DNA from: Seriola aureovittata
Lineage: Eukaryota > Chordata > Actinopteri > Carangiformes > Carangidae
Direction: 5' to 3'
Assembly (NCBI RefSeq): GCF_021018895.1
Contig: NC_079386.1
Location: 16,032,552 to 16,096,551, forward strand
Length of the DNA: 64,000 bases
A program made the position numbers and the translations under genes. Below the pieces are notes generated by a model, which was not told the DNA's origin, did no database searches, and saw nothing but the letters and a program-made list of their open reading frames with translations. Every line of letters starts with the position of its first letter. Position 1 is the first letter of the stretch. Below, piece after piece: positions 35,208-48,372 of this stretch.

Positions 35208-38200
35208 CTACAAGAGAAGAAGACAGAGGTTGAGTTCTCACTCAGCCCTGCAGTTAAATGACTTTTCCTAGACAATGCGATGCACATACACCAGGCAGAT
35301 GCTTATTCGCTTTCTTTCTCTGAGTTTGTGCATCAAGTAGAGAGCTGAGGCCAAATCAGTTAGCTTAGCTTAGCATAAAGACTGGAAGGAAGGGGAAACA
35401 GCTAGTCTGGCTACATTCAAAGTACAAACTATAGAACATGGTGTTTACTTCCCACCTCGATTTTAGGAACACAGAGTAAGAGAAAAGATGCTGTTCCCTG
35501 TTTCCTGTTCACAGAGCACAGAAGGAACTGGGAGCCAAAAAAGGCTTTTACCAAAACTGAACATTGTGTTCATATTTTTTGGTTTGAGAGACATTCTTGG
35601 ACAAACCAGATCTATTATTTCCGAGATCAAGATGTTTTTTTTATTACTCAAACTGAATAGATCTGTGCGTCACTTAGTAAGAAGAATGTTATCAAGTCAC
35701 TTTACAAATGTTTTCGTGTCTGAAGAATTTGTGGAAACTAATTTTCAAAAACAAGAAACATGTTTTATCCCCGACCTTTATTAAACCTCTGTGTAAAGAC
35801 AACCGGAGGATGACAGGCCGTTCAGGAGGTCTGTCTTAGCACAACATAAAAACCCCTCCTTGAGCGCTGCTGAACTTTGTTGTGTAACTGTTTCAGCGAG
35901 GCTTTTCATTTGCTACACAAATCTCCATCTAAAATTGAGTATGTTGACAAGTAAGTGGCGATGTCTGGTTCTTATTTGGAGAAGCAGTTTTCTGTCCAGA
36001 AAGGGGAAAGTGGGGAAAATGGGGCTGAAAACAAAACTTCAAGAAATATGCTTTCGCACTGGTGGTGAAAGAGAACTGGCTACAAAAGAGGAGATAAACA
36101 GGCACAATGAGATGGATATAACTTATAAGATGAAGTTGTGGAAGCTCAAATACAAAGCAGTGAGGCAGACGGGGCGAGTAAATCTACACAAACTATAAAA
36201 AAAAAGAAGAAAAAAAAAGATAAGTTAGGGTTTCAGCTCTGCAAACTCAGCGGAATCTGCCACAACTCAGCCAGTTTCTGTCCACTGGACCAGATGTTCC
36301 AGCAGGCGTCCTTCCCATCATAGTGGAAAAATCCACCGCTGGTGCGATCAGTTTTAAACATCAGCCCTCGATGACTGTGAAGGAGCAGCTCACTCTGTAT
36401 CCAAACAGCAGGGTGACCTCTCCCACTGCCGGGGGAGATCTAAAGTAAAATAAACTATTTTAATTGGGCCAAAAGTCCCGAAGCGGGGCAAAGAAACGCC
36501 TCCGATGTATAGATTTGATATTTAACTGTGGCTGAACCGGAACCAACCACTGAACTGGGACTGGACTTGGATCAGAAAGGAGGGCTGCGGTATTTTATTG
36601 CACTGAACATTTGGTAGTTTAATATGAAATATGCGAAGGCTGGGCCCATAGAGAAATGTTTTAAAGGACCATACCAGTAGTTGTGTATGTTCTTACCCAG
36701 CTATGACCTCAATGCTAAAACATATAATTCTGTAAGTGTCAACAAAAGCTGGACATTACAGGCATAATTAAAAGTGGCGGAACAGTTGTATTGGGTTGCA
36801 TCAGACTGTGCAGTTGTTCCTAAATAAAGACCATAAACTGATTATTGAGTAGACACAACCATGCATCTGTGTTTTAGACGGTTGAATGGGTTTTTTTCTA
36901 CCGTTCCAGACAAGCTATTGGTTTCCATTAATTACTAATTGGCAGACTCTTTAAACTGGAGTTGTGGAATCCATCACAGAAACCAATGGCTGCCTGGAAC
37001 AGTACATTAAAACTAATCTAAAGCTTTACAGTATACATCCAAAAGTGTTAGCAAAAATATAAAATATACATGATTAGTAGCAAAGAGATAAACCTACAAC
37101 CCACAGTATTTTGTAGGTAAATCTAAAATGCAGTGGTGAAACTTGTTGGAACAGGTCACGAATATCAATAAAATAAAAGTTTGAAGACAAAATTGATCAT
37201 GTACAAAACTTTTGCACAACTAGTTTCAAATTACACCTATTCATTTCTTTAGGATATCACTGAAACATGTTAATTAAGGTTTGTAGATCATTGTTGTTGT
37301 AATTCCAATTCATTGTTTGTTGTCAAGAAAACAACAAATATAGAAATTATTCTTTCCAATACAAAGTGACTGTAACAAGTATTTACGTGGGTTTAAATGG
37401 GACAGTTTTTTCCCTGTAATTAGTATAAATTACATAATTCTTTACACAACACTTCCTATGAAATTTTAAGGCAAATTGCAGATCTGACTAAGAAAAAACA
37501 ACATTTGTAGAGCGCTGTATGTCTGCAGTCACAAAAAAAAAAAACTTGCAGCAGCGCTGTGAAACAAAAGAAAACTATTACACAACTTAGACAACTCTGT
37601 TTGTACTGTACATTCATCTCTGTAATACACAGTGAACCCTGGATCATTTAACCACAATGACGACACAGTCCGTTAACTGCTGATAGCTTGATTGCTGTGA
37701 CACGCTGTCCTTTTTGGCTTGAGCAAAGAAAAATAACAAAGTGAGAGGTTACTTGGCTGCAGCTAAAACACAGCAGCATGCCGAGGCTTTGGCCGTGTAC
37801 CGCTGCGGTCGACGGCCAGCGACTGAACAGCTACATCATGCTTTTGGCAAACTGTTCACTAGTAAAGCAATACTTCTAACTTCCTATACTTCATATTCAC
37901 AAGGGATGGAGGTGCTTTTAAATATGATCAATCCAATGTTCTTGGTTTGATTAATCATCACATTATCGCAGCTATGGTTACGCAAACTGTTGCGTCTCGG
38001 CGCTGCCGTCCTGTCAGCTGCAGCGTGCTGAGAGAGGAGCTGGGAGAGCGTTCAACAGGGGGCTGAGCGCTGTCACACATGTAGAGGGATGTCAGACTGT
38101 TGTTTCTATGAAGCCTGTCATGTTCTCTCCTGTCACCACATCAGAGAGGGAAGCAGATGGTTTTGCAACAGGAGCCGCTGGGAGGGAATCGGCATGACAA

Positions 38201-41200
38201 CCGAAAATATATGCGAGCGAAGGACTGAAGTTAAAAATAACCGAAAGCGTAATCTCAACATCAGCGTCACCTGCTCGCAGATAGTAGAAATTAAAAGATG
38301 AAGAATGAGGGCTGGAGCGGACGGAGCGGCACTCTGTCATTTTTATAATCTGCCGAACACAGTGAGCCGACCAGGTCTCCCCGACCGAAGAGGCCTGTGG
38401 TTTATGGCTGCGTAACCGGGGTGAATAATGTCTCAGGTAGAGCAGGTACAAGGCGAACATGAGAAGAGGAGTCGAGAGGGAGAATGAAAAGACAAGTACG
38501 AGGAGGAAAGAGCAGGTAAACATTCTCAGTCTGGTTCTTGTCCTCAGGTCTGCAGTGTAATCCTGCTCTATAATCTAAAGCAGGTATCCACTTCTTTCTT
38601 CTGTTTTCTCTCCCTTCATCTCCTTATCCTTCTGTGTGGACGCTTTCATGCACCCCTCCGTTCCTCTAATCGTATCCTGATCGCTAAACCCGATTTTTAG
38701 CTCCTCATTATTTAGCAAAGGTTGAAGTATCTAGGTCGGCCCCCGCCGTAGGAAATCCAGACACAACATTCGGAGCGCCAGGATCTACACCGAGTCTGGA
38801 AGGACGGCCGTTTGAAAAATTCCTGTCTGGTTAGGATGAGGTGGGAAACTTCGACATGAGACCGTGTGGAGAGGTGAGGCGGCTGATGGGGATTTCAAAC
38901 TTTCGGCTATTGTCTGTCATGGGCTGAAAGTTGTATCGCAACATAAGAGTGCTCAACCTGATTTGACCTTTTACCCCTAAGAGTTGCCTGTTTGTTGAAT
39001 TATTTATTTTAAATCTGGGACTAATGACCAGAAAAGACAAAGAATCTATTGAAATGTCATCATATGATGCTTCTATCATATTATCACTCTTTTATCCTTA
39101 TTTGTGAAGCACTATGAAACTTTTGTTCGGTAAAGTTCTCTGTAAATCTGCTTATAAATAGAAGATAAATGAGGGAAATATCACAAAAGGGGCTCCAGTT
39201 ACAAAAAGTTCCTTTACAAACGTTTCAACAACAGCTGCAACAATTCGCCAAGTCATCGACCACAGAAAGAAAATTAATCAGCAACTATTTTGATGATTGA
39301 TTAATCATTTGAGTCCAATTTCAAGCAAAGATGCCAGAAGGAAATTGACAGTTTCAGCCTCTGAAATGTTTGAATTTGCTGCTCCTCATCTTACATTAGA
39401 GTAAACTGAATATCTTTGGGTTTTAGATGGTTGGTTGCACAAAAACAAGACATTTCATATCATCACGTCGAGCATTTTTCACACTTTTCGTCTGTTTTAT
39501 AGTCTTAAAGATTAATTGGTTCATTAAGCAAACAATCATCAGATTAACTGATAATAAATAATGAGAATAATAATTTGTTCCAGCTCCATTTTCAACAATC
39601 AGCTCTGTTTTTAAACTGCTTGTAATTCTCGATTTGGGGGTTTTTAGTTGCTTTGTGCAACAGTGAAGATGAGTAGCAACAGAAAAGGTTAAAGTCAGAA
39701 ACTATACATGAACAGTGTTTGACGCCAAAGTTTAGAGGTCAGCAGTTTTACTCTTTACTGTGTTACCACCAGACGTGCAGTCAGCTGACAGCGGTCAGTC
39801 TTTGCGTAGTGAAACCAAAACAATAAATCACAATGTTTACCCACAGCCGAGAATCTATAAGCAGCGTGTTATTGTATTGTGCAAAGGTCACTCTTTACTG
39901 GTTGTATTCAGCATCTGAAGGCATCCATTTTTCTTTTATACAAGAAAATACTGAAGAATCCGAGAGAATTACATTGAACTCGCTCACAAGAAAAGTGTTT
40001 GATGATCAGCCTGAAGGCAAAACATCTCAGAATTATTTTTCAAGGCTCGAAAAAACGAAAGAAAAAGTGAGAAAACAGAGAATGAGAAACGTGAAAATGA
40101 GAAAGAACGAGAGGTTCTTACCTCTACGATGTCGTCGTCAAACAGCAGCCAGAAGCCGTGGCTCTTGACGATGGTGATGTAGTGTCCGCGGTTGGGACCA
40201 CTGCAGCGCAGAGACACAGAGGAGGAACAACAGGGGAGACGCGTTATGAAAATATTATTTAGGATTAAATATTTGGTGTTTTGAGTCGAATCTTTCAAAG
40301 TCTAACTGAGGCAGAGACACTCAAAGGTACAAACAGTTCAGCAGCATTTGAAATTTATGTTGTGATGAACTGAGAGAGGTGGTTAGTTACATGCTCACAT
40401 CAACAGACGGCAGCATGGGAGCCGTGGTGTTTATATATAACGTCTATCCACCTGAGGGAAGCTGAAGACGATCTGACGACTAACGACATGCACAGGCTCA
40501 CTGTCAGTCAGCTGGTGTCTGACGATCCCCCTCAGAGGACCTTCCACATCCCTGAGTCACCTGAACTCAACTTTCCAGAGTGACTCAAAGAGCTGAATGC
40601 AAACAACCAGCTTTTCCAGACAGTTTTTTTTTTTGTTGTTGCTATAATCACATATAAAAAACATTTTATAAGTAACACTGTTGCCGAGAGCAGACAAGAA
40701 AAAACATTTGAGACCTTTGTAAATGAACTTCTTAACACATTTAAAAAGGCCTCTTTTTTTTGTTGAGGAAATTGAAATAAATGTTTTTAAAGACTTTCCA
40801 AGACCTGCAGACGCCCTGTAAACTGAGTTTCAGCCACATGATCAGTGTTGAAAAATGCAGTTTAACAGATTAGCTGATGGACTGGAAATTAAGTTATGCA
40901 GGAAGTTGCTTTTTCGTTTTTTTGGCTGCTGATCAGACGACGTGAGCAATTTAAAACTTTCCTGTATCATTAGGAGAATTGTCATGATGCACTGATGACA
41001 GAACCTACCTGCCACAGTGTACGACGACAGCCACCAGGTCGTACATGCGGTCGGGGTTGGTGGCGTCCCCGGACGTGTTGAAGAGGCGGAGCTCCAGCGG
41101 GAAGACGACGCGATAGGACAGTTTGGTGTAGCGGTGCAGCTGGTCCATGTATTTAAAGCGCTTCAGGTGGAGGGCGAGGATCATGGGTAGCTTCTTCACC

Positions 41201-42786
41201 CTCATCCTGACAGAGAGCGAGAGCGAGAGAGAGAGAGCGAGAGAGAGAGACAGAGAGGGAGGGGTTTTAATGGTTTGAAGTGGTTTCGATGGAGTTCCTG
41301 AGGCCTTGGTGGCATCTTTCTTTCACTCCGAGTGATACGCTGAATGCCAGAGCACAACTGAAACGGAAATGATCTCTGAAGGGAACTCTTTGAGTTTGGT
41401 TTGGACCCAAAGCTGAGGGACTCACGAGAACTTTTACTGAAACAGAAAAATCTAAGTGAAAATAAAGAGCACGGCTTATAAAAAGGTCAGTGGGAAAAAA
41501 AAACACCAGGAGGGAAGTAAAATCACACAAAGACAGGCAGTGAGGGTGAGTGGTCCCCACAACAAAACTGAGAGGGCTAAAAGCTTTCCACGTCGACGCC
41601 ATTACTGCCCCAAACCCCCCCCACCAGGAGCAAGCAGTGAGGTCTTGGTTGCTTTGTGCTAATTCTGCTCGCGCTCTCGCAGCGTTCTGCCCACTGTTAA
41701 AGCGGGGGAGCAGTCGCTGGTGACAGCGTGGTCCTTTCAGGCTAATGGATGCTAATTGGTGGACGGTAAAAATACACACACTCGTGAGCAGACGGTTCGG
41801 ACAGAGAGGATATATTTTTTTATTTTTATTTTTTTCTGATGACACTCCACGTCCAGCAGCTGTGACACCGCCGTGCGGTGGCTAATAATAGACACCTTCG
41901 CCTAGCTCAACTTCAAACACTTATGATGAACTTCTCAGAATGCAACAGGAAGGCCCCGACTGGTTGCCACAGTAACATCAGCTGTGGTTTTGGGGGGGTG
42001 TGCTTTCTGATGGAAAAAAACTGTAACTATTTGTCCGCTCAGAAAAAGAAAAAAAAAACCTTTCGAGCGCTGGAGGGTCGCTGTGCGACAGCGGCTCTAA
42101 CCGCTCACGCTCCCACAGTGACGTGAGACAGAGTGCTTATTTGGATGACAGGTTCTTACAGCTACAGTTGTTGAGCTTCTATTTTCATAACGGCCAAAAA
42201 CCTGCTCAAGCTTCCATGTGATTAAAGCAGCAAGTCTGAAGAAGTTTCGTGTCAAAAAAAGTTGCTTTTTCACGACTATTACCTCACATGACACCTGAAG
42301 GGTTCTTAGCTGCACATTGTATTAATGTAGGTGTTATTTCTTGGTGTGGTGGTGATATATTTATAGTAGGTTACTGTTCATGTTGATGAGGCAGCTGTGA
42401 GTGTGAACCACAATATTTCACTTTCAGAATTTTCTAATGATGTTCTGGAGTTACAGCCTCTAATTAGCTTTTAATTTTCATCCGCTCCTGTTCGGGGTCG
42501 TACTCGGTATCTGCCGATTCCCTGAGTTTGGATATCAGAATTATTGTTGGGGTAGAAGAAGTCAGATAGAAACATCCTCTGGAAACATATTCGGAAAGGA
42601 GAGAGAGAAGCTGCATGTAAAAATAAAAAGGTAATAAAGTAAGAAAGAAAGAGGAAATGTCAGAAAGTACAGGTGCAGCTGATTTCACTCACCTTTTCTG
42701 GGCTTCCTGTTTGCTGCGACACTGCTCACAGTAGTACTTGTATTCACTACATAATGTCTCTGTGTTGCTGAAGCCCCTGTTCAGAA

Positions 42787-42849
<63 letters not shown>

Positions 42850-45800
42850 CAACATTTAACACACTCTTGAGATAAACTGCGATCATGAGTCATTCAAGAC
42901 TCATCAGTCCCGATGTCATACTCAGTGTCTTTCCCGTGACTTTGAATATCAAGTGAGGATAAAAGGCCAATTTCTCCATAAGAGCCCCTCGTTACCTGAG
43001 ACAGTGCGTGATGGAGGTGTTCTGCTCCACATCCACCGACAGATCCAGGAAGTCCTCGTCTTTACTGCTCACCTGGAACAAAAGTGAAGACGCTCAAGGT
43101 CACGTTCATCCTGTTACTGAACTGACGGAGAACTGGCAACGCAACATCATGACCAGTCGACAACTACAGTTCTGTTTCTGGTCCTTTTCTTTTGCATTTG
43201 ATTCCTTTGCACCCCATTTACAACGAGCATCAGCCCTGCCTCGCTATTTTGCATTTTCCGATCCAATCACAATGTGAACTCAGTCGAGACAACAAGAATG
43301 TATTTTAATACCAGGTTCAAATGCAAAGACTCGAGGATCCAGCCAGGTGCAAATTCTTTGTGGAGCTATATAAAGTGACTATCGTTGTCCAAAGATATTG
43401 TTTGTTTTGAGCCTTAAATGCATGAAAATTTTTTTATATATTGATTGTTTTGTCCTTTCTGGGCACCAGTAACACACAAGTTGCAGTTAATTTGGTTATT
43501 GCATGGCGTTGAGAAGGACTTGGGGTTTCTGGTGGTTTCAGATGCCACTCACAGCTTCGCAGTTGAGGCAGCGCGTCTCGTTGGTCAGTGTTCCCTGGAA
43601 GATCTCGTGGACCCAAGTCTGTTGTGTCTCCTTCCCTCCTTCGCCATCTCCTCCTCCCTCACTTCCTCCTCCTCCTCCTCCTCCTCCTCCTGCACTTCCC
43701 CCTCCTCCTCCTCCTCCTCCTCCATTCTGCACCAGTTTTCCGTTCTGCTGTCGCTCCTGGCTCTTCTCCTCCTGGAGCAGGTCTGCGATGGTGTTGAGGA
43801 GGTAGTTGAGGAATTCGTGGGCGTCCTGCTGCATGTAGTTGTCAAACAGCTCTGACGGGGACACGGGTAGAAAGATATGAATATGTGAAAAGACGCCGAA
43901 ATACAGTAACAGAAAAAATAAAGTGGAAAGTGGAAACAGACAAAGACATGAAAAAAAAAAAAAAGACAGAAATAGACAAATGGGGAAGGAAGACGTCGAA
44001 GAAAGAGAGAACAGAAAATAAACATCATCAGCACATGTTGGCGAGGAGACACGAGCCAATTAAGACCGTCTCTTCTTTTTCATCTGCTTTCCACTCCAGG
44101 ATTTGGCTGACAATTTTATTTCCTCAGCTGAAACAACCCCCCCCCCCCCCCCCCACTCCATCTTTCTTCTTCTCCTCATCCCATATCTCAGCTGTGACGC
44201 TCCGTGGTGAAAGGAAGTCAGTTTAAACATGTAACCGATGAAAGAGCTGTTCAGACTGTTATTTCTTTGAGAAAAATACAGTAAGTCCTACATTTAATTT
44301 ATTTAAACTTCTTTCAATGTTAAACCTTCCTTATGATACAACACAGATACAAGAACATTAATCATTTTGTGTCACTACCATTCTCTTTTCTCAGCCGCGA
44401 GATGAATTTCTTGGGAGGGATGACTCCGACTTTCTTCTTCTGCGTAGCGATGCTGTTGAACAGGTCGGCCAGACAGGTGAGGAGGGATTCCTTACGACGT
44501 GGCTGCACCTGGAGGGGAGGAGGAGGAGGAGGAAGAGGACACACCTGTCACCTACATAAAGACTTGCAACAGGGCCGTGTAATCTTCAGAGTACAGGTGA
44601 AGGTAATGCGACGTCCAGTTCAGGCTGAACTTTGACTTTTATCTAATTTATGAGAGATGACAAAACAATAAAACTCCCACACATTATGTGATATAGATGA
44701 TCTCTGAAATTTATGTTTCACTCATTAACCAGGGGGAGAGGTAACAGCTGAAGGAGGCTTTGAAGACTCTCTGAAGACACATTAAAGGTCCCATATAGTG
44801 TAAAGGTAGATGTGCATGTGGAGTTTGATTTAAAGCAAGTCGAGGTTCTGTATTAATACTGTGAAAGGATCAAAGCGCTCAGTCCAGAGAAACACACACA
44901 TCAACACTTCAAATAAAGCACATGAGAAGTGTAAAACATGGACCTTTAACAACAAATTAATGAACTATTTTTCCTCAAGTGTGAACTCCATCTTCCAACA
45001 GCTGTATTACGAGTCCAATGATAAGATGAAACCTTCCCTCTCATATAAGTGAAACATGAAATACTTCTTTCAAAGCATAACATATTGCAAATTCCACGTT
45101 GGGGTGGAGGCACATTTCCAAGTTGGAGCCGTGTCCTCATTCTCTCACACACTCTCTCTCTCACTGTCAGGATCTTGAAGGCAGCTGGATGGTTTTTTGA
45201 GCTGCTAATCGTGACGTGTGGTGACACCAGTAACTCTTGGCTGCTCGACAGACGATTCGGTCCCCGTCAGTTTCTGCAGTAAAGACGTCGTAGATGCTTT
45301 GTCTTCAGCAATTTATTTCCTCGTGGCAGGAAAACACATCACATGAGCCACTGATTTCATATATGAGACGAGCACTTGTTAAATTTCCCTCCACATTCTG
45401 CTTTTCTAAATAAATCATTAGGGACAGTCCGCTACACACAGACGTTACAGGCTCTGCCTTCCTCAGCTAGGAACTAGATTAAACCGATAAAATGCACTTC
45501 ATTATAACTTTGGTGTAATTTCTGCTGCTCCAGTCGTCGGTTCCATCAGTAATGTAAAAATTGCACCTGCCGACTTAATTGCCGAGGTCTTGTAATGCGG
45601 CAACGCTGCTAAAAATAGGTCTGTCTGGGCAACAAGCGGGAGCAGTCAGATGATGAGACAGGTTGAAAACAAACTCTGCAGGTTGGTCAAAGTTATTTAG
45701 AAGAGAGAAAAAGGACAAACTGTAAAACATCCAGACAGGTCATGTGTCACAGTCTGCTTCCCCTGCGAATATTGCTCCCCCATAGCGCTGAGGAAGGTTG

Positions 45801-48320
45801 TGGTAAGGAGACGGAGATGAGTGGTTAGGGGTGGGACTGCGGCGTGGGGTTAGGGCTAAGACTTGACTCAGTATAAGGTAAAGGGAAACAGATGTGGACC
45901 CAGCAGTGGCTCCCTGGTTCAACACTGACCCACCATACTTGAGGCAGTTGCAGTTTTCTGAGGGATTATTAGTGACATCTCAGGTGCACTCGCTTTCAGT
46001 TTTACTTTGAAATGAAGTGGTTGAGGGAAATCTGACTAAAATGTTGGCTTGTTGCATAATATCTGCTTGTTATTGTTCTCCCATTGGACCTAATTATACA
46101 GATGTGCTCCTACATCCCAGCACTTACTCTGGTGAGTAATTGATATATTGCAGTAGGTGTGGGCGATCTGGACAAAAGATCAAATGACGATCTCTTTGAG
46201 TAGATTTGAATCATGACGCATCCTGTTTCCGCTCTCCTGATTGGAAGTTGTTGCCATTTTGACGCTTCTTTTTAAAATTAAATATCCAAATTTAGCACCT
46301 TTTATCAACTCAACTTGTACAATCATCTGACAAGTCGATCATATGCCAAAGTAAGGTCGTCCACGATGTAAGATGGTCAGGTTGTCCACCCCTATATTGC
46401 TGCAATGAATGTTATCCCCTTCAACACTTTTAGAGCTCTCTAACTTTAAAAGACACACTATGATTGGACATGGAGAAACTCACTAGCCTAGCAACATTAG
46501 GTCTTCAAATACGCAGCCCCGCTTTTTCAAACTAACATCCAGAAAAAATATTGTCTAACAGTCGGGCCAGTATGATATTTAAGTGCATTCTTTTAGCGTG
46601 AGCAACCGGTCGGCTGTACAAATCTGTGGAGAGGTATACTGCTCTCCGTTACAGCGATGGTGCTTCTCTCGTCACTTACCTTGTATGCCAACACCTTCTC
46701 CCTGAACGGTCGACAGAAATACAGAGCCTGCAGCACTGAGTTACAGTAGCAGGTGTTGCCAAACTAGAAGAAAAAAAAAGAAAAAGAGACAGAGAGAAAG
46801 AAAATGAGTGGAGGGTGTGTCCATGAGACTTTGTGTTACAACTCACAGCAACTGAGAGGCAGCAGTATTTGAGGAATGGTGCTTGACACAGGTTTGAATC
46901 TTAATGATGGAAAGCACATTTACATAATTAGAAATACGTCCTAGAAGGACAATGAGGGCAGGACCATAATAAATCTAAGAGCCCTACTAAATGCTGTTTG
47001 GCTTTGATTGATACTTACGTTGACCAATCCAAAGTAGTGTTCATTAACTGGAAACTGTTCCGGTCCAATCTCCTTTTCCAAGGCAGAGGCATTGGCGCCC
47101 TGGACAAGAAAGAGGCACAGGCTGTAAGATGGCACAGTACAGCAAAGTAAACATTTTACGTCATATATATAAGATGTTCATCATCAGACTTTCCCTAACA
47201 CTATAATAAATGATCCCTTAGAAAACTTTGTCCTTCATCTTTCACTTCCTCTTCATTGTTTTCTCATTTTCCTGCTCTATTTTCTCTCTGCTCTGCTGGA
47301 CGGTCGACCATCTGTTTGCTGCAGCTGTGTCCTGCTTCATATCCTTCGATTCTCCACACACAAAGATTTCCTCTGCGCAGTCTCGCTCTCATTACTTGTT
47401 TGTACATATTTAATATTATTTTTACACTAATTAACAACTTATCAGAGTGAATCCAGATAAACCTTCATCCAAGTCAGTTCTTTATTATCATTATCAGCTG
47501 ATTGTCTATAGGCTCACTGTCAAAAAATTTTTTCAGCTTTGTCAACAAAATTTACAGGGACTTGCTCAGCTATTTAGATCAATATATACAGTATAATTAA
47601 GTGTGTTGTAAAACATTATATCCAACATCAGGTCATAATTGGATTAAAATGTTATTGTAAAGGAGCCAAATTATGCCAGATGTATCCAGCTTTTTTGACA
47701 TGAGAATGGTGTTTTTGTTATTAAAAGCCACTTCCTCATTTTTTCATAAGACTCGATGACGCCCAAAATTCCCAAATTTCCTCCCATGACTCAGCTGTGA
47801 CAAAAACATCAACACCGAGCTACGGGAAACTTTAATGATGGGCGGGCACAACGGTAACACACAGTGTCCTCTCACTTGTGATTAAGTGTCTCATTTTTTA
47901 CCAGTTGAACATCTGCATTTCACAGAGAGATTTCAAGGACCAAGGAGGAAAGATGAGCACAGATGTTACATGATGGTTGCATGTCTTGTAGATTTGAGTC
48001 AGAAAAACTTGCTTGTAAAATGTGAAATGATGTTGTTGTTTATGACAAAACAAACATGTTCATGAATATGTAGAAGGGAAAAGATATTGAGAATTTATGC
48101 ACAAATTATATAAACAGCGAGGTTACACAAATACTCCTCGGGCTACTTTTGTTAACATCCGTCAAAAAATTCAAAGACACAAAACTGTGTGTGAATCTTA
48201 CCACTCTAAATTCCCACACCGTGTTTGGCCCTGAAGGTGCACATTTAAGTTACAAGTACAAATCCTGGCCCTGCTTTCCATTATAAAAGCAGAGACACAA
48301 AACCTACTTATAAATGAAGC

Positions 48321-48372
<52 letters not shown>

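Larger units (their letters stand above)
35208..40121 (-). other. usp12 intron 9, 4.9 kb
   Basis: This is non-coding. It contains a GCATAAAGACTG repeat copy (35361-35430), an imperfect hairpin repeat (36900-37003) and a long ATTAATC-family copy (39235-39590). Confidence 0.7.

Noticed and set aside
43445..43855. + strand open frame opposite usp12 exon 5
   Set aside because: It is the antisense shadow of the glycine-rich coding repeat. The - strand frame matches USP12.
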